A stretch of 64,000 nt of DNA, taken from assembly GCA_023375785.1 (NCBI GenBank), contig SZWC01003567.1:126283-190282 (forward strand), read 5' to 3'. This DNA is from Penium margaritaceum. Taxonomy: Eukaryota; Streptophyta; Zygnematophyceae; Desmidiales; Peniaceae. Position numbers and translations under genes: made by a program. A model generated the notes under the pieces. The model had not been told where the DNA came from, did not search any database, and saw only the letters and a list, made by a program, of their open reading frames with translations. Position 1 is the stretch's first letter, and every line of letters begins with the position of its first letter. This document shows positions 52,801 to 61,896 of this stretch, in pieces.

Positions 52801-54648
52801 GTCATGGTTAGTGGTACATGCCAGCTTTGTCAAGGCATTGCGCACAATAGCCACACCGAGCCACCAGTATTCTACCTTGTTCATTCCTGCAAGGTCATGC
52901 ACAGTATATCTGTACTGTGATTGGACACTCTGACCGTGGCTGACTCGTGTTATGATCAATAGAAGTAAAAGTCACTTGGATACATTTGTGGTCATGGTTA
53001 GTGGTACATGCCAGCTTTGTCAAGGCATTGCGAACAATAACCACACCAAGCCACCATTATGATACCTTTTTTATACCTTCAAGGTCATGCCTAGTACATC
53101 TAAACTGTGATTGGACACTCTGACCATGGCTGACTCGTGTTACGATCTGTAGATGATAAAGTCACTTGGTAAAATATGTGGTCATGGTCACTGGCACATG
53201 CAAACTTTGTCAAGGCATTGTGCACAATAGCCACACCGAGCCACCAGTATTCGACCTTGTTTGTACATGCAAGATCATACCTAGTACATGTACACTGTGA
53301 TTGGACATTCTGACCGTGGCTGACTTGTGTTATGATCAATAGAAGTAAAAGGCACTTGGATACATTTGTGGTCATGGTCAGTGGCACTTGCCAACTTTGT
53401 CAAGGCATTGCGCACAATAGCCACACCAAGCCAGCAGTATTCTACCTTGTTTGCACCTGCAAGATCATGCCTAGTACATCTGCACTGTGATTGGATACTT
53501 TGACCGTGGCTGACTTGTGTTATGATTCATAGCCGTTTAAGGTACTTCGTAAACTTTATGGTCATGGTCAGTGGCACATGCCAACCTTGTCAAGGAATTG
53601 CGCACAAAAGCCGTGCGAGGCCACCAGATTTTTACTTTGTTTATACCTGCAAGGTCATGCCTAGTACATCTGAACTGAGATTGGGCACTCAAACCGTGGC
53701 TGACTTGTGTTACGATTCGTAGAAGTTAAAGTCACTTGGTAAACGTTGTGGTAATGGTCAGTGGCACATGCAAAAGTTGTGAAGGCATTGCGGACAGGAG
53801 CCAGACCAAGCCACCTGTATTCTTCCTTTTTTTTACCCGCAAGGTCATGTCTAGTACATCTGCAGTGTGATTGGACACTTTGACCGTGGCTGACTCGTGG
53901 TATGCGCAAAAGAAGTAAAAGTCACTTGGATATATTTGTGGTCATGGTCAGTGGCACATGCCAACTTTGTCAAGGCATTGTGCACAATAGCCACACCAAG
54001 GCACCAGTATTCTACCTTGTTTCCACCTGTAAGATCATACCTAGTACATCTGCACTGTGATTGGACACTCTGATTGTGGCTGACTCGTGTTATGATTCGT
54101 AGAAGTAAAAGTCACTTGGTAACCTTTGTGTTCATGGTCAGTGGCACATGCCGACTTTGTCACGGCATTGCGCACAATAGCCATGCCGAGCCACCAGTAT
54201 TCTACCTTGTTTGTACCTGCAAGATCATGCCTAGTACATCCGCACTACGATTGGACACTCTGACCGTGGCTGACTCGTGTTATGATCAATAGAAGTAAAA
54301 TTCACTTGGATACATTTGTGGCCGTGGTCAGTGGCACGTGCCAACTTTGTCAATGCATTGTGTACAATAGCCACACCGAGCCACCAGTATTCTACCTTTT
54401 TTGCACCTGCAAGATCATGCCTAGTACATCTGCACTATGACTGGACACTCTGATTGTGGCTGACTCGTGTTATGATCAATAGAAGTAATAGTCACTTGGA
54501 TACATTTGTGGTCATGGTCAGTGGCACATTCCAACTTTGTCAAGGTATTGCACACAGTAGCCATGCGAAGCCACCGGTTTTTTTCCTTGTTTATACCTGC
54601 AAGGTCATGCATATTGGATGTACACTATGATTGGACACTCTGACCGTG
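49781..54648 (-). repeat. Satellite array, inverted arm
   Basis: About 25.6 monomers of the same family read as reverse complement (cactttgtcaaggcattgcg-like cores; landmarks tggctgactcgtgttatg and catttgtggtcatggtc). Most are type B or A. Two local single-monomer duplications with a shift of 190 bp are seen: 50,588 to 50,778 (ttgtttttcctagcaag) and 52,681 to 52,871 (ttgttcattcctgcaagg). The arm stops within a monomer at 54,648, where GC-rich sequence begins. Confidence 0.96.
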
Positions 54649-54654
54649 CTCCCC

Positions 54655-55085
54655 CTTGCGGGAGCTGCACCCGGCGTGGCGCCCGGAGCGCTAGCACCAC
54701 CAGCAGCAGCAGTAGAGTAGCGAGGATAGCAGGCACTGCCTTCTGCGGCAGCTGCACCTGGCGCAACGCCCGGAGCGCCAGCACCATCGGCAGCAACAGT
54801 AGATGAGCGGGGACAAGAGGTGTTGCCTTCTGCGGCGGCTGTACCTGGCGTGGTGCCCCGAGCGCCAGCGCCACCAGCAGTAGCAGTAGAGCAGCGGAGA
54901 CAGGAGGTGCTGCCGTTATTGGTAGCTGCACCCGGCGCGGCGCATAGAGCGCCAGCGTAAGAAGTGGCAGCAGCAGAGCAGTGGGGACAGGAGGTGCTGT
55001 CTTGTGCGGCAGCTGCACCCAGTACGGCACCCAAGGCGTAAGCACCACCAGCAACAACAACAGAGGAGCAGCGGGAGGAGCAATG
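54655..55085 (+). repeat. 87-bp GC-rich minisatellite, about five copies
   Basis: An 87-bp (29-codon) unit repeats about 4.8 times with moderate divergence. Landmarks are gcggcagctgcaccyggc and gagcgccagcaccacc. On the plus strand, in the frame of the downstream fingers, it encodes an Ala/Pro-rich unit with a short charged end (such as VEQRRQEVLP). The minus strand also has an open Ala/Gly/Cys/Ser-rich frame, which I take as a shadow because the plus frame continues into the zinc fingers. Confidence 0.82.
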
Positions 55086-55413
55086 GAAGAAGAAACAAAA
55101 AGGGCCCCAAAGAGCTGGACTGGGAGGAAAGAAGCAATGAAAAGAGGCGGCGAAATAGGGAGAGGAAAAGGAGCCTGTACCCATGCGAGAAGAACACCAC
55201 AGCTTGCTCAATGCTCCTCCTTCAAGATGGGAGCCACTTCCCCCTGATGATAGATCTTTATGGCCCACCAGTTCCCGGCTGGAAGCGGAAGCACGGTCAG
55301 GACAACAGACACCCACGCAAGGGGAAGAGGAGCAGCAGCATGAAGAGCTAGAATGAAGCATCAAGGCGGATGATCAAGATGAAGAGGAAGGACAGGAGGA
55401 GGTGGCTCTGTAA

Positions 55414-55848
55414 CTCTGTGCAACATTTAAGAACCCGGTTGCCACTAAGGGAGAGGTGGTGTACGAGGGATGCAAGGCCAACCTACATTTGGCGTGTTAC
55501 GACTTGGAACTGGACACCGTGCACGACATCAAGATGTGTTTGGTCTGTGCACTAAATCTGAAGGGGAGCATGGGGGTAGACAGTGAGGAGGAACTGCGGA
55601 AAGAAAGGGAGGAGGAAAGGGTCCGCTCAGGGATGGGGGCCACGGCTAGGAAATCCAGTGTACTGCAGGACGAGAAGGAACCCTGCGGTAACTGTGAAGA
55701 GCCGATGGACGCTACCACTTTGTTCCGCTGCTACGTGTGTAGACATCCTGTGCATGCAGCTTGCCAGGATCCAAAGATAAGGATGCGGCGGAAGGTGATG
55801 GGATGCAAGAAGTGTGCACCTCTCATGCTGGCAAAAGCAGACAAATAG
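55414..55848 (+). pseudogene. Fragment with fingers 1 and 2
   Basis: Open from just after the TAA at 55,411 to the TAG at 55,846. Finger 1 (55,417-55,548) is partial: its first CxxC is incomplete and the second reads Y-x2-C (VYEGC), so one Cys is Tyr; the C-x4-H-x2-C part (GCKANLHLAC) and the last CxxC (CLVC) are intact. Finger 2 (55,684-55,815) is complete, C-x2-C-x11-C-x2-C-x4-H-x2-C-x13-C-x2-C, with CGNC, CYVC, HPVHAAC and CKKC. An acidic, basic-alternating linker (EEELRKEREEERV) joins them. No ATG lies upstream of finger 1 in this frame before the TAA. The frame continues beyond the TAG into finger 3. Confidence 0.65.
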
Positions 55849-56022
55849 GACAGGAGGAAGAACAGGCCCGCACCCAAGCGGTGTATTGAGAGGTGTGAAG
55901 CCTGCGGAGAGCCGTACGACCCCATGGAGGCAACCTGGTGCTATGAATGTAAAGCATCCCTCCACTGCAAGTGTGGGACGGAGATTCCGGGGTTGGGACG
56001 GCATTGCAAGAGCTGCATCTGA
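55849..56022 (+). pseudogene. Fragment with finger 3
   Basis: Same frame, between the TAG at 55,846 and the TGA at 56,020. After a basic linker (DRRKNRPAPKR) comes a complete finger at 55,894-56,016 with CEAC, CYEC, C-x4-H-x2-C (CKASLHCKC) and CKSC. The TGA follows immediately after the last Cys pair, and a TAA follows at 56,035. It is the best-preserved finger besides finger 2. Confidence 0.6.
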
Positions 56023-56046
56023 AGGCTGGTTGAATAAGAACAAGAG

Positions 56047-56394
56047 ATGGACAAGGAGGGTGGAAAGACTGCTGGACCAAGTGTGCCTGGGGTGGAGGAG
56101 ACGGAGGAGTGCGGGAGGTGCAAGCGGCCGGTGAGGACACAGAAGAAACACTGCTTCAATTACAAGGTGGCCCTCCACTATATCTGTGGAGAAGAGGAGC
56201 TGCTGCAACAGAAGGCAGTGCATGTCTGTCCGGCTTGTATGCCGGAGCTGAAAGGGAGAATGCGGAAAGAAAGAGAGGAGCAGGGAGGGGGAGGTCGGCA
56301 AGCGGCAGAATTGGAGTGGAGCCTGTACTGTACAGAGTATGGTAACCGCAACGCCACCGAGTGGTGTGAGGGATGCTACCAGCCGCTCCATTGA
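56047..56394 (+). pseudogene. Fragment with finger 4 and the start of finger 5
   Basis: Same frame, with an ATG at 56,047. Finger 4 (56,110-56,238) has CGRC, then CFNY where CxxC is expected, so a zinc ligand has become Tyr, then a normal C-terminal half (LHYIC, CPAC). Finger 5 starts at 56,329 with CTEY, again Tyr for Cys, then CEGC and CYQPLH. The TGA at 56,392 falls between the His and the next Cys. Next in frame come PC and, after an LRGVGHH stretch, CDKC at 56,431-56,442. Both losses are TGC or TGT to TAC or TAT. Confidence 0.62.
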
Positions 56395-57135
56395 CCTTGC
56401 GGGCAGGTGCTGCGAGGGGTAGGACATCATTGCGACAAATGTGTGTCAAAGTTACGACTCCTCGAGGCCCGGGCACGGGATAAGAAGCAACAGAGAGAGG
56501 AAGAATGGCAGGGCGCAAGGGAAGGGGCAACGCCACGCTCATACGCAGATGCACACCCAGTGGAACAACTCTACCGCAATGCAGTGGCACTGTCCGGACC
56601 GGAGGGAGTAGCGGCTCGGAAGGCAGTGTTGGCAATGAGGGCGCTGGGGAACAGGGATGTCCCCGAAGTAAGAAGGAAGGTGCTGGCTATGGTGAATGAG
56701 GCGTTGGCCGTGACACCTCAGTGCTGCCTCTTCATAAATGAGCCACCACCGGCAGCACCGAGGCCACCAACCCCACAGGGACCAGATGTGCGATCCCATC
56801 CTCATCCACCCCCGGCGGATAATCGATCTACCCAACGCTCTGACATACCAAGTGCACCTGGAAGGACGCAGCAAGGACGGGGAGCTGAGGCTAGGGGAGG
56901 AGCAACGACACCTGGACGCTCAGTGGCACTGGGACGGGCCGATGCTCCGGTGGATGATGCACCGACACGGCGGTGGATCCATCGTGCCACCTCGAGAGGA
57001 CAACACGGGGGGAGAGGATCAGAGAGGGGCCTCCATCGCCCTTCACTGGCAAGGGGATCAACATCGGGAGGACTGCGAGGGACGCCCACGGGAGTGCGAG
57101 GGAAGGCAGCAGAGATAGGCGCGGGGATTGCGTGA
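56395..57135 (+). pseudogene. End of finger 5, helical region and Pro/Gly-rich tail
   Basis: Same frame, continuing past the TGA at 56,392 to the TGA at 57,133. After the last CxxC of finger 5 comes a charged helical stretch (LEARARDKKQQREEEW). A region of about 70 residues follows that looks like an ordinary folded protein (YADAHPVEQLYRNAVALSG and following). After that comes a Pro-, Gly- and Arg-rich disordered tail. No family is recognised. It is the longest uninterrupted part of the frame (242 codons from 56,407). Confidence 0.55.
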
Positions 57136-57275
57136 AGCCCATGGAGTGGAAATGCTAGGTCGCTGATGGATCCAGGAAGGGGCGAGGGAACAAATAGGCC
57201 CGGGGTTGAAGCAGGGGTGAGACAGGGAAGTGCGAATAGGGATGCCATGGCAAGAGCAGGGCCAAGACGAGGCAG

Positions 57276-57689
57276 TTGGGTCGGGGGCATTGCAGCGGGA
57301 GGGGGAGAAGCAAGGGGCGCAGGCGCAGGCAAGGAGCAGTAGGAGAGAAGACACCTCGTGCTGGTAATTGCCCGTGGTACGAGAAGAGGGTACACCTGCC
57401 TGCCAGACAGTGCAGGCGTTGCAAGTGCCACATGCATCAGGAGTGTGGAATGGCAGATGAAGAAGGAGGCTGGATCTACATGCCCTACCAAAAGGTCAAA
57501 CAGGGAATACCCATAGAGGTGAGAGTCGTGCTTGGACAGGAGCACAATGCTGCGGCAGGCAATGAGTGCTGTGGCTATAGAAGACCGCTGGGATCTCCAC
57601 AGGGGAAATGCGACTATTGCAAGCGGGAAGCACACGCTGCCTGCATCAAGACAAATGAAGAGGGGAGGAATAACTCCATCGGTTATTAG
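57276..57689 (+). pseudogene. Fragment with fingers 6 and 7 (second frame)
   Basis: Here the reading frame is shifted relative to the upstream part. Finger 6 (57,369-57,488) keeps the central C-x2-C-x4-H-x2-C (CRRCKCHMHQEC), but its first pair reads CPWY and its last pair YMPY, so three of eight ligands are Tyr. Finger 7 (57,567-57,734) has CCGY for the first pair, an intact centre (CDYCKREAHAAC), and its last CxxC (CPSC) lies beyond the TAG at 57,687. Upstream, 57,140-57,270, the same frame has several stops and no finger. Confidence 0.58.
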
Positions 57690-57710
57690 ATACGACCACG
57701 CACAGGCACG

Positions 57711-58079
57711 GTGGAAAGGGATTGCCCCAGTTGCTTGAGGGAGCTGAGAGGAGTGACCATGGCACTTCTCACACCACAGGCATGGTGTGAGAAGTGCGGA
57801 TGTTTCTCACATAAGGAATGTGTGAAGAAGGTGGGGGAAAGGAGGCTCCGTCACGGAGGGCGCATTGCATTGTATCAATGCCTCCGATGCACGAGTTCAC
57901 GGAGGGAGCTGTGCGCCACATGCAGGGACCCAATTCATGTCCGTAGGTGGCACTGTATCAGCTGCCATCAGCGGGTGTACCTCCCATGTGCCCGTCGCTA
58001 CAGCAACACACAGACAGGTCTCCATGGACGACTCTGCCTGCCGTGTGAGGAGAGTGATGATACGAGAAGGAGGATGTAG
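57711..58079 (+). pseudogene. Fragment with fingers 8 and 9
   Basis: Same frame as the preceding fragment. After the CPSC that closes finger 7, finger 8 (57,786-57,890) has CEKC, C-x4-H-x2-C (CGCFSHKEC) and CLRC but lacks its first pair. Finger 9 (57,912-58,046) has CATC, CISC, then CHQRVYLPC, where the His ligand is Tyr (a CAC to TAC change would do this), and CLPC. The frame ends at a TAG at 58,077. Nothing recognisable follows up to the LTR at about 58,213. Confidence 0.58.
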
Positions 58080-58212
58080 GCAGAACAGAAGGAGGTAGCA
58101 AGGCGCTTGCAGGAAGCGTAGGGAAGAGGAAAAGGGGGAGGAGAACGTAGGGTGACCCCACGCCAGAGCCCCACGGCGTGGAACGAAGAGATACAACAAG
58201 AAGGGCTCCACA

Positions 58213-59242
58213 GGATGGAACTGAGTCGCGGTCCGAGACGCGGGCAAGCAGGAGGGAGGAGAGATAAATTGGAGATGAGTGATGAGGATGCTGGGAATGA
58301 TATTGCGGCTAAGGACGAAGGCAGGAAGGCGGTAGGACACTGCACAGTTTGGTGAGTCAAAGTAGAAGCATGCCCAGTGTAGCGAGTAAGTGACCGAGGC
58401 GTGGGCCGAAGGCCTTAGCGCCGAGGTCACGACAGTACAAAGTGCACATGGAAAAAGGAATGAACAACGTCGAGATGAAGGGAAAGCAAATGCAGCTCTA
58501 ACCCAGCAAGAAGAACGTTGATGGACGGATGGAGGCAATTGAAGAAGATGTGCCACAGCTTGGGGGCGGGCAGCAGAAAGCAGCAAAGTGCCACAGCGTC
58601 GAGGTAGGCAACGGGAAGTAGCGAAAGTGCCATAGCTTGGAGGCGGGCAGCGGAAGGCAGCGGAAGTGCCACGGCATGGAGGCAGGTAATGAAAGAAGGC
58701 GCAGTGCCACAGCACGAAGGCGGGCAGCGGAAAGAAGGCGGAGTGCCACAGCACGGAGGCGGGCAACGGAAGGGAAAATGACTTAGATTGAATGGATGCA
58801 AGAAACACAAGGATGTTAGTGCTACGTGTATACTTTGCTAGTCTGGGTTACTAGAGTGCTCCTAGTGGAGCCGCTTGGGACTAGGCAGGGGAGTTCTCCT
58901 AGTGGAGAGTGGAGCCGCGGGTTGGAGGAGTGCTACCGATGCCGGTCCACGTACTTGATGTTCGGGTGCGCACACATCTTGGTCTTGGAGGTGCGAGGAG
59001 GCGGACGTGGTCCGCGACTTTGTCGCGACGTGTGGAGCGGGCCGCACGGCGGGTTTTGGGCGAGCAAGAATGGGAGAACGTGGGTCTTTGGTGTCGGTAT
59101 GAGCACCGACCAGATCATCGGATTTGAGCCTGATCACTTATCTTCTTTTATTCTTGTGTCACTGGCTCGATGGGTATTTCAGAAATCTTTTCCTGTTGTA
59201 CCCCAACAGTCTTGTGCCATTGTTTCTTTTATTCTTCTGACA
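58213..59242 (-). mobile_element. 3' LTR (truncated) of a minus-strand LTR element
   Basis: About 1.03 kb that repeats directly at 60,868-61,896 with an offset of about 2,655 bp. In one stretch of about 315 bp I counted roughly 28 differences, mostly transitions, so the pair is about 90 percent identical. Read on the minus strand the LTR begins TGTC at 59,242. Its other end stops at 58,213, while the partner LTR continues about 50 bp further to its primer-binding site, so this copy has lost its U5 end. Long minus-strand reading frames here (Ser/Cys/Pro-rich) come from the low-complexity sequence and are not coding. Confidence 0.82.
58551..58770. repeat. 39-bp minisatellite inside the LTR
   Basis: About six copies of a 38-39-bp unit beginning gtgccacagc and continuing with a ggaggcgggcagcgg-like stretch. 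The same minisatellite with the same copy structure lies in the other LTR, so it was part of the LTR when the element inserted. Confidence 0.85.
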
Positions 59243-59262
59243 CCGGCCCTCAATGGCACAAG
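59211..59262. repeat. 12-bp perfect inverted repeat across the LTR/internal border
   Basis: cttgtgccattg (59,211-59,222) and caatggcacaag (59,251-59,262) are exact reverse complements with a 28-nt spacer. One arm lies at the U3 end of the LTR and the other in the adjacent internal region, where the polypurine tract would be expected on the minus strand. Confidence 0.8.
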
Positions 59263-60804
59263 TCATGAACGGTTCAATGTATCCAGGAGATGTTGGTGTG
59301 ACCACTCAGAGAAGCTTGATGCCCCCTTGGTCACAGGTTAAATCCTTCACCTTCTTCTTCTCCTGCAAGAGAGAATATTTTTGTAGAAGATAGGGATACT
59401 GCTGCCGGATGACGGAGAGGATCAAGATTGCAGGCTTTGGACAGGAGCCAGCACCTGTATCTTCGTGCTGGACTTCTTGACCAATGAGAAGGGCATTGAT
59501 TGGTGCAGACTTGTGGTGGTGGCAATGCGGATGAGTGAGAGGATCGTCTGTTGGAGGAGGATGAAGGTAACGCAATGGTGTCGATAAGATGAAGTTGGTG
59601 GTTTGGTGTTGAAGTTGATGGAGGAGAGTTGTTGGTGACAAAAGTTGGGTCTGGAGAGATGATGTTTGCTGAGGGGAACTGAGGTAGTGAAGTAGAGGAC
59701 TTGTTGGTGGATTCAGGAGTGATGGTTAGGGTCGCTGCTTCTGTAGGAGTGTCAATGGTGAGAAGGTAGAGGGAGGAGCTGGGTGCTATCGTAGGATGAC
59801 GGTCGGAAATGCCTGGGAGAGGTGAGAGAGGACAGACAACGTCAGATGCTTGAGGCGTGTTTGTTGGCTCATGGATGGCGGAGGACGATATGGGGTGTTT
59901 GCGTTGCTAGAGATGGTGGCGGACATGGTTCCATGCAGCAATGGTCAGGCAGCCGAGGGCAAAAAGAAGCATTGTTGTTGATGAGGATTTGAATGCTGGT
60001 GTTTGCGCGGAGGCAGAGGTAATGATTCTGGACAGTCGTGTGGTTGCTGGGTTGTCTGTTGGGGATTGCAAGGAGTGAAGAGTACCCGCTGTAGCTTGGT
60101 CCTTGTATGCTGATGTTGGTAGTGATGAGGGAGGCAGGTACAAAGCTTGAGCTGCTGAGAAAGGAGGGAGGAGTGTCAGATGCAGTGTTTGTGGATGCCT
60201 GCTGCGATTGAGAAAGATGCTAGTTTCCGTGTGATGCAGTCTCACCAAGCGGTGCCCATACACCGTTCAGGGATATTGCTAGCACGGATTCTAATGCTGA
60301 GAAATGCGGATGACTGATGAATGGAGTTGCTACTGTTGTAATGACTGTTGCTGGCGGCTTGGCAGGAACGTGCGTCAGCGAGGAGCTTTAGTCGGCAAAG
60401 GGAGGATGGAGGGTCTGAAGGTACAAGTAGTTGGTGAAACGTTTGAAGTGGTTGGTTTGAAGTGACAAAATGTGATAGATGGATGACTTAGCTTGAACGG
60501 CTGGGATGTCTGTAAAAGAAGGAGGATGGTCGGTTTCTGCTGCTGCTCCTGCTGGTGTTGTTGGAGATTTACACCGTCACCGGGCCGTGCCCATACACGG
60601 ATCAGTGAAGGTGGTCACACTTTGTGGGAGGAGGCTGTTTGTTTGTGAGGAATTTCTGTTGCTTCGGTGGAATGCGATGCTGCTGCTGCTGGGGAAATGA
60701 CTGCTGGCGAATTGGTCATGGAGCGCTTTAGTGAAGTGCTTCATGCGCCAGGAGATGTAGGCAGCGCGTGGAGGAGGATTGTTTGCTCAGAATCCTCTGC
60801 TGAA
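59243..60804 (-). mobile_element. Internal region of a non-autonomous LTR element
   Basis: About 1.56 kb between the two LTRs. Reading frames on the minus strand (59,306-59,641, 111 codons; 59,907-60,263, 118 codons) give Ser/Pro/Thr/His-rich products without any gag, protease, integrase, reverse-transcriptase or RNase H motif that I can see. The element is therefore probably non-autonomous and would depend on proteins from a related full element. Its size places it between the very short TRIM elements and the large LARD elements. Confidence 0.65.
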
Positions 60805-60815
60805 CTTTGATACCA
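60805..60815 (-). promoter_or_regulatory. Primer-binding site, initiator-Met tRNA type
   Basis: On the minus strand the sequence reads tggtatcaaag, one base off the tggtatcagag typical of plant Ty1-copia elements, complementary to the 3' end of initiator methionine tRNA. It lies directly inside the LTR at 60,816-61,896, which fixes the element's direction (5' LTR at the high-coordinate end). Confidence 0.65.
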
Positions 60816-61896
60816 TATCAGGATTTTGGAGGTGCTGCAGAGAGTGTCGAGTGTGATCTGGAGTGCGGGATGGAACCGAGTCGCCGTCCGAGGCGCGGGC
60901 AAGCAGGAGAGAGGAGAGATAACTTGGAGATGAGTGATGAGGATGCTGGGAATGATACTACGGCTAAGGATGAAGGCAGGAAGACTGCAGGACACTACAC
61001 AGTTTGGTGAGTCGAAGTAGAAGCATGGCCATTGTAGCGAGTAAGTGACCAAGGCATGGACCAAAGGCCTCAGCGCCGAGGTCACGACAGTACGAAGTGC
61101 ACACGGACAAAGGAATGGCTGACGTCGAGATGAAGGGAAAGCGAATGTAGTTGTAACCCAACGGGAAGAACGCTGATGGACGGATGGAGGAAATCGAAGA
61201 AGATGTGCCACAGCTTGGGGGCAAAAAGCAGAAAGCAGCGAAATGCCACGGCGTCGAGGTCGGCAACGGGAAGCAATGGAAGTGCCACAGCTTGGAGGCG
61301 GGTAGCGAAAGGCAACAGAATTACCACGGCACGGAGGCAGGCAATGAAAGAAGGTGGAGTGCCACAGCACAAAGGCCGGCAGCGGAAAGAAGGCGGAGTG
61401 CCACAGTACGGAGGCGGGGCAACGGGAGGGAAAATGACTTAGATTGAATGGATGCAAGAAATACAAGGATGTGAGTGCTACGTATATACTTTGCTAGTGT
61501 GGGTTACTAGAGTGATCCTAGTGGAGCCGCTTGGGACTAGGCAGGGGAGTTCTCCTGGTGGAGAGTGGAGCCGCGGGGTGGAGGAGTGCTGCCGGTGCCA
61601 GTCCACGTACTTGATGTTTGGATGCGTACGTATCTTGGTCCTGGGGATGCGAGGAGGCGGACGTGGTCCGCGACTTTGTCGCGACGTGTGAAGCAGGCCA
61701 CACGGCGGGTTTTGGACAAGTGAGAATGGGGGAACGTGGGTCTTTGGTGTTGGTATAAGCACCGACCAGATCCTCGGAGTTGAGCCTGATCACTTATTTT
61801 CTTTTATTCTTGTGTCACCTGATCGATGGGTATATCTGTGATCTTTTCTTGTTGTACCCCAAGTCTTGTGCCATTGTTTCTTTTACTCTTCGGACA
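60816..61896 (-). mobile_element. 5' LTR of the minus-strand LTR element
   Basis: About 1.08 kb, the full-length partner of 58,213-59,242. On the minus strand it starts TGTC at 61,896 and ends next to the primer-binding site. The canonical terminal CA at the inner end is not evident (the sequence before the site reads cctgata). Its outer edge abuts satellite directly at 61,897, so the element originally inserted into the array. A 5-bp target duplication cannot be confirmed because the other end of the element is truncated. Confidence 0.8.
61205..61425. repeat. 39-bp minisatellite, copy in the 5' LTR
   Basis: Counterpart of 58,551-58,770, with about six units beginning gtgccacagc or gtgccacggc. 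Both copies drift at scattered positions in line with the rest of the LTR. Confidence 0.82.

Larger units (their letters stand above)
54649..58079 (+). pseudogene. Decayed multi-zinc-finger gene (PHD/DC1-like fingers)
   Basis: One plus-strand reading frame (codon starts at 54,661 + 3n) stays recognisable from the satellite edge to 57,135. It encodes an Ala/Pro-rich repeat, an acidic Glu/Gln-rich linker and five Cys/His fingers. It is broken by 13 in-frame stops at 54,718, 54,727, 54,958, 55,039, 55,138, 55,156, 55,354, 55,411, 55,846, 56,020, 56,035, 56,392 and 57,133. After a frameshift near 57,140-57,270, four more fingers follow in another frame to 58,079, with a further stop at 57,687. 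The finger pattern is C-x2-C-x(8-14)-C-x2-C-x4-H-x2-C-x(n)-C-x2-C, as in PHD fingers and plant DC1 domains. No exact family is recognised. Such fingers bind zinc and often bind chromatin or proteins. Introns could remove some stops, but the unbroken frame argues for point-mutation decay. Confidence 0.65.

Noticed and set aside
1948-54612. Dozens of 60-144-codon reading frames with recurring products such as ...ALTKLACATDHDHKVYQ
   Set aside because: They are translations of the satellite monomer. They occur on both strands with equal length, recur once per monomer, break at indels, and disappear in the homogeneous block.
914-54648. CENP-B box or telomere-type repeats
   Set aside because: I found neither the CENP-B consensus nor runs of a telomeric heptamer in the monomers read.
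54591-55364. Minus-strand 257-codon Ala/Gly/Ser-rich reading frame
   Set aside because: It starts in GC-rich sequence, passes through the 87-bp minisatellite and ends in satellite. The plus strand in this region continues in frame into recognisable zinc fingers, so the minus frame is a shadow.
54649-57135. Alternative genetic code as the reason for the in-frame stops
   Set aside because: All three stop codons occur inside the frame, and Cys ligands are lost in parallel by the same kind of base change, so decay is simpler. The BED frame nearby uses normal codons.
55627-57635. Minus-strand reading frames of 267 and 277 codons (55,627-56,430 and 56,802-57,635)
   Set aside because: They are antisense to the finger fragments, Leu/Pro/Ser-rich, and show no domain.
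57897-58808. Minus-strand 303-codon frame and its relative at 60,741-61,466
   Set aside because: Both lie mainly in the LTR pair and their similarity is explained by the LTR repeat. The products are low-complexity Cys/Pro/Ser-rich repeats from the 39-bp minisatellite.
58826-59341. Plus-strand 171-codon frame and its relative at 61,452-61,691
   Set aside because: They lie within the LTRs, antisense to the element, and match no family; the second is cut short by a stop.
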